A stretch of 64,000 bases of DNA from Stenotrophomonas sp. MMGLT7 (GTDB taxonomy: Bacteria > Pseudomonadota > Gammaproteobacteria > Xanthomonadales > Xanthomonadaceae), in contig NZ_JAJOZS010000015.1 of assembly GCF_021168555.1 (NCBI RefSeq), forward strand, positions 1 through 64,000, given 5' to 3'. Position 1 is the first letter of the stretch, and each line of letters starts with the position of its first letter. The translations under genes were made by a program, and so were the position numbers. Of the stretch, positions 53,500-62,893 are shown piece by piece. The notes under the pieces are model-generated. The model was not told where the DNA came from. It searched no databases and saw nothing but the letters and a program-made list of their open reading frames with translations.

Positions 53500-54288
53500 A
53501 TGAGCAGGATCGCAACCTCCGAGCCGGTCGCGGCGTCGCCGTGGCAGCTGCTGTCGCTGCGACCCAGCGGCGGCCACGACAGCCTGCGCCGGGCGGCGGC
53601 GCGGCGCGGGGGCCGGCTGCTCGCCGCCTCGCCGTGGCGGCTGCAGCCGCGCGGCGACGCCGACGCCGCGCGGGCGCTGGATGCGGCCCTGGCGATGGCC
53701 GCGGTGATCTTCACCAGCCCGGCGGCGGTGGCCGCCGCCGACGCCCTGCGGCCGCTGTCGCGCCAGCCGGCGCGCACCTGGCTGGCGGTGGGCGCCGGTA
53801 CCGCGCGGGCGCTGCGCGCGCGCGGGATCGCGCAGGTGCGGTACCCCGGGCGCATGGACAGCGAGGGCCTGCTGGCGCTGCCGGAACTGGCCCGGCCTGG
53901 CCGCATCGGCCTGGTCACCGCGCCCGGCGGCCGCGGCCTGCTGGCGGCGGAGCTGCAGCGGCACGGTGCCGAGGTGGTACGCGCCGACGTCTACGAACGC
54001 GTGGTCGTGGCGCTGGCGCCGGCCACGCTGGCACGGCTGCGCGACCTGCCGCCGGCCAGCGTGCTGGCGCTCAGCAGCGGCGAGGCGCTGGAGCACCTGC
54101 TGGCGCAGCTTCCAGCGGACCTGCGGCTGCGCCTGCAGCAGCTGCCGGTGGCCGCCGCCAGCGACAGGCTGGCGCGGCTGGCGCGCGCGGCGGGTTTCGC
54201 TCGCGCCGCGGCCGCTCGCGGACCGCTGCCGGCACAACTGGTGGCGGCAGCGTGCGCGCTGCTGGCGGACAGGGCGCCGTGCGCATGA
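53500..54288 (+). CDS. hemD: Uroporphyrinogen-III synthase
   Basis: HemD closes hydroxymethylbilane to uroporphyrinogen III. The 262-residue product is divergent in sequence, as usual for HemD, but the fold markers are there: VIFTSPAAVAAADALRPLSR (the xFTSxxAV motif), VGAGTARALRARGIAQVRYP, RIGLVTAPGGRGLLAAELQR, VYERVVVALAP and VLALSSGEALEHLLAQL. An ATG three codons upstream is a possible alternative start. hemX and hemY follow in the same direction, a common gammaproteobacterial order. Confidence 0.9.
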   Translation: MSRIATSEPVAASPWQLLSLRPSGGHDSLRRAAARRGGRLLAASPWRLQPRGDADAARALDAALAMAAVIFTSPAAVAAADALRPLSRQPARTWLAVGAGTARALRARGIAQVRYPGRMDSEGLLALPELARPGRIGLVTAPGGRGLLAAELQRHGAEVVRADVYERVVVALAPATLARLRDLPPASVLALSSGEALEHLLAQLPADLRLRLQQLPVAAASDRLARLARAAGFARAAAARGPLPAQLVAAACALLADRAPCA

Positions 54289-54400
54289 TCTTCACATCGC
54301 CGCCCTTGCAGTATTCAGCGGGCCCAAGCGATGCTGTGCGACGCATCGCCTTTTCGTCCGAACCGCTCCACGCGGCCGGCGGAAGCCCAGGAAGCTGCCC

Positions 54401-55396
54401 ATGATCGACGACCCCACCGCTGCCGCTGTTCCCGCATCCCCGCGCCGCCGCCATACGCTCGGCTGGCTCGTGGTGCTGTTCGTGCTGGTGCTGGCCGGTC
54501 TCGGCGGCTGGCAGGGCTGGCGCTGGTGGCAGGGCCAGCAGGCACGGCAGCACGCCGCCGAGGCCCGCGCGCTGCAACACCTTGAAGGGGTGGAACAGCA
54601 GATCGAGGCGCTGCGGCAGAGCCAGCGCGCGAGTTCGCAGCGGATCCAGGACGCGGCCGCCACCAACCGGGTATTGCGCGAGGAGATCCTCGGCATCGGC
54701 CAGCGCAACGCGCTGCTGGAGGATACCGTGGCCAAGCTGGCCGATCCCGATCGCCATGGCGCGCAGGCACTGCGGCTGGACGAGATCGAGCTGCTGCTCA
54801 GCCAGGGCCAGCAGCGCTGGGTGGTCGCCGGCGACCTGGATGGCGCGCGCCGCGCCTACGCGCTGGCCGCCACCGTGCTGCAGGGCGTGGACAGCCCGGG
54901 AGCACTCAACCTGCGCCAGTCGCTGGAGCAGGAACGCGCCGCCCTGGACGCCCTCGGCGACGGCCCGCAAGTGCAACTGCAGGCGCGCCTGGAGCAGTTC
55001 TCCGGACAGCTGGCGCAACTGCCGCAACAGGCCGGCGGCACGCCCGCCGCGCCGCCGGCATGGTGGCAGCGGCTGCTGTCGCCGCTGGTGCAGGTGCGCG
55101 CCAGCAGCGACGTGCTGCCGGTCGCGCGCGGCGAACGCGGCGCGGCCCAGGATGCGCTGCAGATCGAACTCACCCTGGCGCGCGCGGCGGCCGAGCGCGG
55201 CGACGGCGCCGGCTACCGCCTGGCGCTGCAGCGGGTGGATACCTGGATGAGCCGGCTGTGGCCGGATTCGCCCCAGCTGCGGCAGCGCCGCGCCGAGCTG
55301 GCGGCACTGCAACAGATCGCCTTGCGCCCGCAGATTCCGGAACTGGGCTCCACCTTGCAACAGTTGCGCTCGATGCGTGACGGGAGGTCGTCATGA
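54401..55396 (+). CDS. hemX: HemX-family membrane protein
   Basis: The 331-residue product has one membrane helix (LGWLVVLFVLVLAGLGGWQGW, residues about 20-40) after a cytosolic tail. A coiled-coil stretch (EARALQHLEGVEQQIEALRQ, VLREEILGIGQRNALLEDTV) and a helical C-terminal domain (RLDEIELLLSQGQQRWVVAG) follow. It is the HemX annotation type often called uroporphyrinogen-III C-methyltransferase, but it has no methyltransferase motif and its function is unproven. The ATG is preceded by AGGAAG. The stop overlaps hemY. Confidence 0.9.
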   Translation: MIDDPTAAAVPASPRRRHTLGWLVVLFVLVLAGLGGWQGWRWWQGQQARQHAAEARALQHLEGVEQQIEALRQSQRASSQRIQDAAATNRVLREEILGIGQRNALLEDTVAKLADPDRHGAQALRLDEIELLLSQGQQRWVVAGDLDGARRAYALAATVLQGVDSPGALNLRQSLEQERAALDALGDGPQVQLQARLEQFSGQLAQLPQQAGGTPAAPPAWWQRLLSPLVQVRASSDVLPVARGERGAAQDALQIELTLARAAAERGDGAGYRLALQRVDTWMSRLWPDSPQLRQRRAELAALQQIALRPQIPELGSTLQQLRSMRDGRSS

Positions 55397-56655
55397 AACC
55401 AATCCGCAGCCTGCTGATCCTGCTGGTCGCCGTGGCGGTGGGCGTGCTCGCCGCCCACTGGATGTCGCAGCAGCACGGCTACGACCTGGGCGAGGTGATC
55501 GTGCGCGTCGGCGGCACCGACTACGTCGCACCGATGCCACAAGCACTGCTGATGCTGATCGTCGCCCTGCTGCTGGTATGGCTGGCGTGGCAACTGCTCA
55601 GCGCCCCGTTCCGCCTGTGGGGCCGGCGCCGGCGCAAGCAGTCGCGGGCGCGGCTGATCGAGGGCCTGCGCGCGCTCGAAGGCGGCCAGTGGGACCGCGC
55701 CGAGCGCCTGCTGCTGGCGGCCGCCGAGGATGCCGAAGTGGGACCGGTCGCCCTGGCCGGCGCCGCCCGCGCGGCCGAGGCGCGCGGCGACGACGCGGCC
55801 GCCGCCGAGGCGCTGCGACGGCTGCAGGAACGCGACCCGGTGATGCACGCGCTGCTGCAGGCCGACCTGCTGCTGGCACGGTCGCGCCCGGTCGATGCGA
55901 TCAATGCGCTCGACGTGGCCCCGGCGCAGCCGCTGCCGCCACGCGGCATCCTGCTGCGCACCCATGCCCTGGCGCAGGCCGGCCGCGCCGCCGAGGCCTA
56001 CGGCCAGCTCGGCGCGCTGCGCAAGCAGCAGGTGCTCGGCAGCGATGGCATCGCCGTGCTGGAACGCCAGCTGGCCACCCAGGCACTGCACGAGGCCGCC
56101 GACGCCAATGCCCTGGCCGAGCGCTGGGAAGTGCTGCCCAAGACACTGAAGCTGGAACCGGAGGTGGTCGCCGCCTACGCCACCCGCGCGGCGGCGCTGC
56201 ACTGGGACGACGCCGCGCTGCGCAGCCTGGAACAGGCGCTGGACACCCATTGGGACGAATCGCTGGTGCTGCTGTACGGCCAGCTGCCGCTGGAGAAGTA
56301 CGACTCGCGCCGCGCCAGCGCGCAGCGCTGGCTGCAGGCCCATCCGGCCAGTCCGGCGCTGCTGCTGACGCTGGCACGGCTGGCGCGCCGCCAGCAGCAG
56401 TGGCAGCAGTCCGAGGAGCTGCTGCACCGGGCCATCGCCCAGGGCGCCGGCGCGGAGGCGTGGCAGGAGCTGGCCAGCGGTTTCGCCGAGGCCGGCGACG
56501 ACGCCAATGCGCAGCGCTGCTACGCCAATGCGCTGCGCGCCGAACGCGGCGAGTCCCCGCTGCCGCTGGCCGAGCGCGGCCTGGACAAGCAAATCCACGA
56601 CCTGGCGGTGCCCGAGGATCGCGACGAGCACGGCATCCCGCGGCTGCGTCCCTGA
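55393..56655 (+). CDS. hemY: HemY-family membrane protein with TPR-like repeats
   Basis: The 420-residue product has two N-terminal membrane helices (LLILLVAVAVGVLAAHWM and LLMLIVALLLVWLAWQLL), the HemY_N domain, then helical repeats (WDRAERLLLAAAEDAEVGPV, GAARAAEARGDDAAAAEALR, TLARLARRQQQWQQSEELLH). It is not protoporphyrinogen oxidase: this gammaproteobacterial HemY is a different protein of unclear biochemical role. The ATG overlaps the hemX stop (ATGA). Confidence 0.92.
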   Translation: MKPIRSLLILLVAVAVGVLAAHWMSQQHGYDLGEVIVRVGGTDYVAPMPQALLMLIVALLLVWLAWQLLSAPFRLWGRRRRKQSRARLIEGLRALEGGQWDRAERLLLAAAEDAEVGPVALAGAARAAEARGDDAAAAEALRRLQERDPVMHALLQADLLLARSRPVDAINALDVAPAQPLPPRGILLRTHALAQAGRAAEAYGQLGALRKQQVLGSDGIAVLERQLATQALHEAADANALAERWEVLPKTLKLEPEVVAAYATRAAALHWDDAALRSLEQALDTHWDESLVLLYGQLPLEKYDSRRASAQRWLQAHPASPALLLTLARLARRQQQWQQSEELLHRAIAQGAGAEAWQELASGFAEAGDDANAQRCYANALRAERGESPLPLAERGLDKQIHDLAVPEDRDEHGIPRLRP

Positions 56656-56784
56656 GCCCGTTGTCGCCGCGGGGGCACGCCGATGCCCGCGGCGAACACG
56701 GCCTCGGCCACGTGCGGTAATACCCTTCCCGTCTCCTTCGCGCGCGGCGGACTGACGTCGGCCCTATGTCGGCTTCGGTCTTAG

Positions 56785-56839
56785 CAGCCCCGGTAAGGCC
56801 GACCGCCGCACCCGGGTGCGCTTCGCTTAATCGGGCTAC
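56785..56839. repeat. Xanthomonad intergenic element with 'cccgggtgcgcttcgctta' core
   Basis: The right arm cccgggtgcgcttcgcttaa at 56811-56830, followed by tcgggctac, is partly complementary to cagccccggtaaggc upstream. The same core occurs inside the palindrome at 39621-39716. It lies in the 249-bp gap between the convergent hemY and MFS genes, where I see no gene. Confidence 0.55.
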
Positions 56840-56904
56840 CTCGTGCGACGGCCTGCGATGTCAACCGGCAGGCCGCCAGCCCGCCGCGCCGACGGCCACC
56901 GGCC

Positions 56905-58122
56905 TCAGCCGGCAGCAGGCAGGTGCCCGTGCGGCACGCGGCGCGACAGCCACAGGCTGGTCGCGGCGGCCAGCAGCGCCGCCAGCGCGGCCACCAGGTA
57001 GATCGAGCCATACCCCGAGCGATGCGCCAGCCAGCCGGCCAGCGGCCCGGTGATGGCCAGCGCCATGTCCAGGAACAGCGAGTAGATGCCCAGCGCGGTG
57101 CCGCGGCTGCTGGCGGCCACGCGCTTGACCGCCTCGGTCCCCAGCGACGGGAACACCAGCGCGAAGCCGGCGCCGGTGGCCGCCGCACCCAGCGCCGCCC
57201 AGCCGGCCGAGGGCGCCAGCCAGATCAGCGACAACCCGGCCGCCTCGACCACGAACGACGCCAGTGCCACCGCATAGCCGCCGAAGCGGCCGATCGCGTT
57301 GGGCAGCACCAGCCGCGTGGCCACGAAGGTGACGCCGAGCAGGGTGATCGCCAGCGCCGCGTGGTCCCAGTGGCGGTCGCCGTAGTACAGCGCGATGAAC
57401 GAGGTGATCGCGCCGAAGCCGATCGAGCCCAGCCCGAGGCAGCTGCCGAACGGCAGCATCCGCGCCAGCACCTGCCGCATCGGGATGCGCACGCCGCGGA
57501 TCGGCGCCACCCCGGGCTTGCGTACGCACAGGGCCAGCGCCGCGGCCGCCACGGCCAGTGTCAGCACGCCGAGCGCGGCGAAGCCCAGCCGCTGCTCCAG
57601 CAGCACCCCGACCGGCGCCGCCAGCGCCAGCGCGCCATAGGTGGTGACGCCGTTCCACGAGATCACCTTGCCGGTCTGGGCGATGCCGGCCATGCCGATG
57701 CCCCAGGTGGTGGTGCCGGTGGTGACCAGGCTCTCGCCGGTGCCCATCAGCAGGCGGCTGCCCAGCAGCAGCGCCAGGCTGGCCGCCGGCTGCGCCACGG
57801 CCAGCGCCGATGCCAGCAGCAGTGCACCGCAGCCGGTGCAGAACCCCAGCCCGAGCAGTACCGACACGCGCGGCCCGCGCTCGTCGCAGATGCGCCCGGC
57901 CAGCGCACGCGTGCACAGGGTGGCCACCGACTGCAGGCTCACCGCCAGTCCTGCCAGCACGGTGCCGTAGCCGAGGTCGCCGTGGACGTGGCCGGGAATC
58001 ACCGCCAGCGGCAGGCCGACGCAGAAGTAGCCGACGAAGTTGAACAGCACGATGCCGAGGATGCGCAGCGTCAGCCGCGGTGGCTCGGCGTCCGGCGCCG
58101 GTGTCGGGGGAGATGGATTCAT
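56905..58122 (-). CDS. MFS transporter
   Basis: The 405-residue protein has the 12-helix major facilitator layout: LRILGIVLFNFVGYFCVGLP, TVLAGLAVSLQSVATLCTRA, then the loop 2-3 motif GRICDERGPRVSVLLG, and the later GRFGGYAVALASFVVEAAGL and ALVFPSLGTEAVKRV. It resembles arabinose-efflux-type MFS permeases. Direction and substrate cannot be determined. ATG 58122 (MNPSPPTPAPDAEPPRLTLR) is preferred over longer frames. It stands alone. Confidence 0.88.
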   Translation of the reverse strand: MNPSPPTPAPDAEPPRLTLRILGIVLFNFVGYFCVGLPLAVIPGHVHGDLGYGTVLAGLAVSLQSVATLCTRALAGRICDERGPRVSVLLGLGFCTGCGALLLASALAVAQPAASLALLLGSRLLMGTGESLVTTGTTTWGIGMAGIAQTGKVISWNGVTTYGALALAAPVGVLLEQRLGFAALGVLTLAVAAAALALCVRKPGVAPIRGVRIPMRQVLARMLPFGSCLGLGSIGFGAITSFIALYYGDRHWDHAALAITLLGVTFVATRLVLPNAIGRFGGYAVALASFVVEAAGLSLIWLAPSAGWAALGAAATGAGFALVFPSLGTEAVKRVAASSRGTALGIYSLFLDMALAITGPLAGWLAHRSGYGSIYLVAALAALLAAATSLWLSRRVPHGHLPAAG

Positions 58123-58965
58123 GCGCCTGCGGTCCTGGCTGGCGATGGGAATGGGGGTATCGTCAAGGGCGGCCATCCGGCCGCAGCTGGCGCTTGCGGT
58201 TGTGCGGCGCTTGCATCCGGGCATTTTCCCTCAATCACGCCGGGAAATGAGTGGGGTGGTGGCGATCCGCTTGTCCGATCGAGCCGTTGAACAACCGTTG
58301 TACGGACTGCTGGAGTCACTTCTTCGACAGGCTTCGAACACGCCTTTCAGAAGCAAAGTACAAGAAGCAAAGGCTTCCGTCCGCTGCGCGGCCGGGTTCA
58401 CCCTTTTGGAAAGCGCCAAACGAAACGGAACCAAAGAAAAACGCTTTCCCTGCAAGGTCAAGAGTCTTCGCCTGCAAGGCTATCGGGATTTTCCGACTCG
58501 CCCTCCATGGCTCGGTCGGAACATGCACGATCACGGCAGGCCGCCCATCCATTGGCGGCGCCCTCCGGGTCCGGGGAGATCTTCCTCGCGCACGGCTGGC
58601 GAGAAACCCCGGGGCCACGCCCAAGGACGACGCTCGGATCGAGGCTTGTGCGCTGAACCGCCGGCCTCGTCATCCACGCCAGCGCGGGAACGCCTTTCAG
58701 CAGCCGAGGCGATTCAACTCAGTCGAATGACTGGCCGGTCATCCAAGGACGCTCGGGCAGATCTCGGTAACGTCCATGGACTCACCTGCACGGGAGTTAC
58801 AGCCGATGCTGCCCTGATGCGACCACGCTGACAATGACGACTGATCTTCCCGCATCAGGGCTTGTGGAGTGTGCCGCCGACGCTGGCGAATCCGCACGCT
58901 CGGCTATCGGAAACCCTGCCGTAGGCGAAGTCCGCAACCCAGGCCGCGGCGTCCCCGCGAAGGGA
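58123..58965. other. 843-bp gap with no clear gene, lower GC and repeat-like segments
   Basis: No frame here has convincing protein composition or a ribosome site. The segment from about 58300 to 58480 includes gcaaaggcttccgtccgctg and aaccaaagaaaaacgctttc. These resemble dispersed non-coding elements common in xanthomonad genomes. Codon periodicity is absent. It may be a decayed gene or a repeat cluster between the MFS and thiolase genes, both transcribed on the minus strand. Confidence 0.45.
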
Positions 58966-60246
58966 TCAGCGCTCGACGATCGCCACCACGCCCATGCCGC
59001 CGGCGGTGCAGATCGAGATCAGCGCGCGGCCGCCGCCGCGACGCTGGAGTTCCTTGGCCACGGTGGCGACGATGCGCGCGCCGGTGGCGGCGAACGGGTG
59101 GCCGGTGGCCAGCGACGAGCCCAGCGGGTTGATCTTCTCCGGCTCGATCCGGCCCAGCGGCGCGTCCAGGCCCAGGCGGCCGGTGCAGTAGTCCTCGCTC
59201 TCCCACGCGCGCAGGGTGCACAGCACCTGCGCGGCGAAGGCCTCGTGGATCTCGTAGATGTCGAAGTCCTGCAGGCTCAGGCCATGGCGCGCCAGCATCT
59301 GCGGCACCGCGACGGTGGGCGCCATCAGCAGGCCCTCGCCGTGCACGAAGTCCACCGCCGACACCTGCGCGTCCTTCAGATACGCCAGCGGCTCGTGGCC
59401 GTGCGCCTGCGCCCACTGCTCGCTGGCCAGCAGCACCGCGGCGGCGCCATCGGTCAGCGGGGTCGAGTTGGCGGCGGTGAGGGTGCCGCGGCCGGAGGCC
59501 CTGTCGAACGCCGGCCTGAGCGTGGCCAGCTTTTCCAGCGAGGTGTCCGGACGCAGGATGTTGTCGCGCTCCACGCCGCGGAACGGCGCGATCAGGTCGG
59601 CGAAGAAGCCGCTGTCGTAGGCGGCGGCCAGCTTCCTGTGCGAGGACACCGCCCAAGCGTCCTGCGAGTCGCGCGAGATGTTCCACTCCTTGGCCATGTC
59701 CTCGCAGTGCTCGCCCATGCTCTTGCCGGTGCGCGGCTCGGCCACCCCGGGGAACTCGGGCTTGAGTTCGGACAGGCGGAAACCCTTGACCAGCGCCTTG
59801 AGCTTGTCGGCCGGCTTCTTCGCCCGGTTGGCGGCCAGCAGCCGCGCGCGCAGCGCCCTGCCGTAGACGATCGGCACGTCCGAAGTGGTGTCCGAGCCGC
59901 CGCCGATGCCCGAGTCGATCTGCCCCAGCGCGATCTTGTTGGCCACGGTGATGACCGAATCCAGGCTGGTGCCGCAGGCACGCTGCAGGGTGATGCCCGG
60001 GGTCAGCGGCGACAGCCCCGAGGACAGCGCCGACTCGCGCGCCAGGTTCCAGTCCGCCGAATGCTTGATCACCGCCCCCATCGCCACCTCGCCCAGCACC
60101 TGGCCGTGCAGGCCGAAGCGCTCGACCAGCGCGCCCAGCGTGCGCACCGACATCCCCAGGTTGCCCACGTCCGCATACGCCGTGTTCTGGCGGCAGAAGG
60201 GAATGCGGACGCCGCCGAGAATGGCGACGGGACGGGGGCTGGGCAT
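58966..60246 (-). CDS. fadI: Acetyl-CoA C-acyltransferase (FadI-like thiolase)
   Basis: The 426-residue thiolase has the nucleophilic Cys in ITLQRACGTSLDSVITVANK near residue 90. The His region is EIHEAFAAQ with ATGHPFAATGARIVATVAKE, and the second Cys is in SICTAGGMGVVAI at the C-terminus. Length and sequence fit FadI-type trifunctional partner thiolases of fatty-acid oxidation. The usual partner FadJ is not in the window. ATG 60246 (MPSPRPVAILGG) has GAGAAG upstream; an ATG five codons earlier is possible. Confidence 0.9.
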   Translation of the reverse strand: MPSPRPVAILGGVRIPFCRQNTAYADVGNLGMSVRTLGALVERFGLHGQVLGEVAMGAVIKHSADWNLARESALSSGLSPLTPGITLQRACGTSLDSVITVANKIALGQIDSGIGGGSDTTSDVPIVYGRALRARLLAANRAKKPADKLKALVKGFRLSELKPEFPGVAEPRTGKSMGEHCEDMAKEWNISRDSQDAWAVSSHRKLAAAYDSGFFADLIAPFRGVERDNILRPDTSLEKLATLRPAFDRASGRGTLTAANSTPLTDGAAAVLLASEQWAQAHGHEPLAYLKDAQVSAVDFVHGEGLLMAPTVAVPQMLARHGLSLQDFDIYEIHEAFAAQVLCTLRAWESEDYCTGRLGLDAPLGRIEPEKINPLGSSLATGHPFAATGARIVATVAKELQRRGGGRALISICTAGGMGVVAIVER

Positions 60247-60349
60247 GTGAGCTTCTCGCATGTCGGGGTGTGAGGACGGGACCTGCACGCAACGGCAGGC
60301 ATAATGGCGCCAAGTGTAGCGGCGAGCCCGTGACGGGCCAATTGAGACG

Positions 60350-61234
60350 ATGACTGCAGTCGATACCGCGGAAACCGCCCTGGGCGTGCTGGCGCTGGAG
60401 CTTTCCGGCGGCCACGTCCCGGCCCATGCCGCGCTGGCCGCGCAACAGGCCGGCGAGCTGGCCGGGCTGATCGGCCGCGACCTGGCGCAGCTGGTGCCAC
60501 AGGCGCGCGAGCTGGAACTGTGCGTGGCCGCCGCGCACTTCGACCCGGCCGAGGCGCTGCGCCCGGGCTGGTCGCTGCACCGGCGCCTGGCCGAGCTGCG
60601 CGCCCGCGCCCCCGGCCGCAACGAGGGCCCGCGCGTGCTGGCCTTCGGTGCCGACGCCAGGGGCGACATCCCGCTGCCGTTCCAGGCCGATGCCGCGCTC
60701 GCCGGCGGCAGCCTGCGGGTGCTGCCGTTCCTGCTGCATGGCGAACCCGGCATCGTCGCCGCGGTCTCGGCGGCGCTGGAGGAAGTGCTGCTGGCGCAGG
60801 GCATGGCGCAGCCGGACACCGCGCTGCTGGCGCAGCAGGCGTTCGGCGCCCAGATCGAGCATGCGCGCTATCTCACCGTGCACGACCTGGCCGCGATGAT
60901 GGCGATGCAATACGACAACCAGGGCCTGGCCGTGCTGTGGCCGCTGATCGAGGCGGCACTGCTGGCGCCGGACAGCGAGGAGTGGCTGGCGCAGGCGCCG
61001 GAACCGCTACTGCGCTACGCCGGCGGCGAGGTGCGCATGGCCTTGTTCGACCCGGCCGGCTGGTGCGCCTACTACGGCCACGACCGCGAGCAGTGCGAGC
61101 GGCTGGAACGCACCTACGAGCAGTACCTGATGCGCCAGCGGCAGATGGCCGCGGTGCTGGAGGCCCATGGCCTGCCGGTGCTGTACGTGCATTGCGAGGC
61201 CGGTCACGACGCCAGGCAGTCGCTGGCCGCCTGA
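60350..61234 (+). CDS. Conserved protein of unknown function
   Basis: I do not recognise the 294-residue product. It has no signal or membrane segment and is acidic and Ala/Leu-rich, with FDPAEALRPGWSLHRRLAEL near residue 65 and LAFGADARGDIPLPFQADAA near 100. YDNQGLAVLWPLIEAALLAP lies around residue 185, and YYGHDREQCERLERTYEQYL near the C-terminus is the most distinctive part. Codon structure is convincing. It is divergent from the thiolase with about 100 bp between. Confidence 0.72.
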   Translation: MTAVDTAETALGVLALELSGGHVPAHAALAAQQAGELAGLIGRDLAQLVPQARELELCVAAAHFDPAEALRPGWSLHRRLAELRARAPGRNEGPRVLAFGADARGDIPLPFQADAALAGGSLRVLPFLLHGEPGIVAAVSAALEEVLLAQGMAQPDTALLAQQAFGAQIEHARYLTVHDLAAMMAMQYDNQGLAVLWPLIEAALLAPDSEEWLAQAPEPLLRYAGGEVRMALFDPAGWCAYYGHDREQCERLERTYEQYLMRQRQMAAVLEAHGLPVLYVHCEAGHDARQSLAA

Positions 61235-61461
61235 GCCCGGCCCGTGGTCCCGTGCGGCGGGCCCGGCGCCCGCCCCCATGACCCACCGAAGCACGTGGCG
61301 GACAACGCCCGCCACGCGTGCGCCAGCGGCCCGGCGCGACGGTGGAAGCCACGCCGCGCGCGCCGACGAGACCGGCCGCCCCGCGCGTCGACCGCGCGGG
61401 GCCGGCCTGTCGCCGCCTGCCCTGGTGCCCGAGCGCTGGTCCCGGGCAGCGGAACCGCAGG

Positions 61462-62079
61462 TTACGGCGCGCTGATCACCGCGCAGGCCAGGCGGCCGCC
61501 GGCGTTGCCGGTGGGCTGGGTGGCGTAGTCGTCCGGATCGGCGTGCACGATCAGGCCCTTGCCGATGATGTCGAAGTCGTCGCCCTTGCCGGCGTTGACG
61601 TTGCTCGACACCGGCCCGTCGACGGTGGCATTGCCCTCGGCGTCGGCGACGATGTTGGGCATGTCGCCGCCATGGTGCGGATCGCTGCTGACGTTGCCGT
61701 GGTCGGTCTTGGCCGGGTTGAAGTGGCCGCCGGCACTGCTGCCGTCCGGCGCGCTGCAGTCGCCCTTCTCGTGGATGTGGAAGCCGTGCTCGCTGTTGGG
61801 CTTCAGGCCCGAGAGCTTGCCGCTGGCGTGCAGTCCGCTGGCCAGCTGGATGAAGTCGATCTCGCCCTTGACCTCGCTGCCCTGGGTCGGCGCCAGCGTG
61901 GCCTTGGCCAGCACCGGGCCGGTGGCGGCCTCGCCCGGGGTGGTGTCGGGCGCGTGCTCGGCATGTTCGGCCACGCTCGCGGCCGGCGCGGTCTCGGTCT
62001 CGGTCGGCGGTTCCTGGCGCTGGCAGGCGGCCAGCACCAGGGTGCTGGCCAGGAACAGGATGGTATGGGTGGTTCGCAT
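61462..62079 (-). CDS. sodC: Cu/Zn superoxide dismutase lipoprotein (copy 1)
   Basis: The 205-residue product has a lipobox (STLVLAAC, Cys near residue 18), then a 45-residue low-complexity linker and a full Cu/Zn-SOD domain. Metal ligands are in place: GFHIHEKGDCS, GGHFNPAKTDHG, PHHGGDMPNI and LIVHADPDDY. It detoxifies superoxide in the periplasm. ATG 62079 (MRTTHTILFLAS) is chosen for the signal. It follows a second sodC gene by 67 bp on the same strand. Confidence 0.95.
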   Translation of the reverse strand: MRTTHTILFLASTLVLAACQRQEPPTETETAPAASVAEHAEHAPDTTPGEAATGPVLAKATLAPTQGSEVKGEIDFIQLASGLHASGKLSGLKPNSEHGFHIHEKGDCSAPDGSSAGGHFNPAKTDHGNVSSDPHHGGDMPNIVADAEGNATVDGPVSSNVNAGKGDDFDIIGKGLIVHADPDDYATQPTGNAGGRLACAVISAP

Positions 62080-62146
62080 GCGCTTTCTCCTCGGTTGGGG
62101 CGATGGCGGCGGCGAGCAGGCTCGCGCCGCCACCAGGGTGAACGGA

Positions 62147-62743
62147 TCAGTTCCCGGCCAACGGCCGGATCACGCCACAGGCCACGCGCGCACCGGAATT
62201 GCCGGCCGGCTGGCTGCGATAGTCGTCCGGGTCGGCATGCACCACCAGCGCGCGGCCGACGATGTCGCCCGGCCCGCCGCCGCCGAGCGCCACGCCGGGC
62301 AGGCGCAGGTCGACCTGCGCCACGCCGTCCGCGTTGCTCTGCAGGTTGTCCATGTCGCCGGCGTGGTGCGGGCCGGCACCGTTGCGCCCGTGCGCCGTGG
62401 CGCCGGGGTTGAAGTGGGCGCCGGCGCTGCTCGCGTCCACGGCGCTGCAATCGCCGCGCTCGTGCACGTGGAAGCCGAACTGGCGCAGCGGCGGCAGGCC
62501 GCCGACGGTACCGGTGATGCGTACCCCGTCGGCCACCGGCAGCAGCACCATGCGGCCGCTGATCAGGCTGGCCGAGGCCGGCGCCAGCGCGGCCTCGGCA
62601 CGCTGCACCGGCGGCACCACCGGTGCCGGCGGCGGCGGAGTCGGCGCGACCGGCGCGGGTGCCGAGCTGCAGGCGGCCAGCAGGGCGAGCACACAGCCAG
62701 CACAGGACAGCCGGAGCAACGGTGAATGGCGGACGAGGGACAT
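62147..62743 (-). CDS. sodC: Cu/Zn superoxide dismutase lipoprotein (copy 2)
   Basis: The 198-residue paralogue also has a lipobox (LALLAAC, Cys near residue 25). A Pro-rich spacer (PAPVAPTPPPPAPVVPP) should hold the enzyme away from the membrane. Ligands are kept in FGFHVHERGDCS, GAHFNPGATAHG, PHHAGDMDNL and VVHADPDDY. It differs clearly from copy 1 in the linker and in the N-terminal strands, so the duplication is not recent. It is first in the pair. Confidence 0.95.
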   Translation of the reverse strand: MSLVRHSPLLRLSCAGCVLALLAACSSAPAPVAPTPPPPAPVVPPVQRAEAALAPASASLISGRMVLLPVADGVRITGTVGGLPPLRQFGFHVHERGDCSAVDASSAGAHFNPGATAHGRNGAGPHHAGDMDNLQSNADGVAQVDLRLPGVALGGGGPGDIVGRALVVHADPDDYRSQPAGNSGARVACGVIRPLAGN

Positions 62744-62893
62744 GCGGGGAACCTAGCGGGGCACGTGTTCAGGGACCATGAAAGATCGCCGCTGCGCCGC
62801 GGCAGCGCAAGCAGGTCGTTGCCAGAGGGCCTTGGAGCCTGCCTGCCCACGATCTTCCGCAGGGGCGGCTGTGGGAATGGCTGGGGGAACCGG

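Noticed and set aside
54401-56655. HemX as a uroporphyrinogen C-methyltransferase and HemY as protoporphyrinogen oxidase
   Set aside because: Neither has the catalytic motifs (no SAM-binding loop, no FAD Rossmann motif). The names come from operon tradition.
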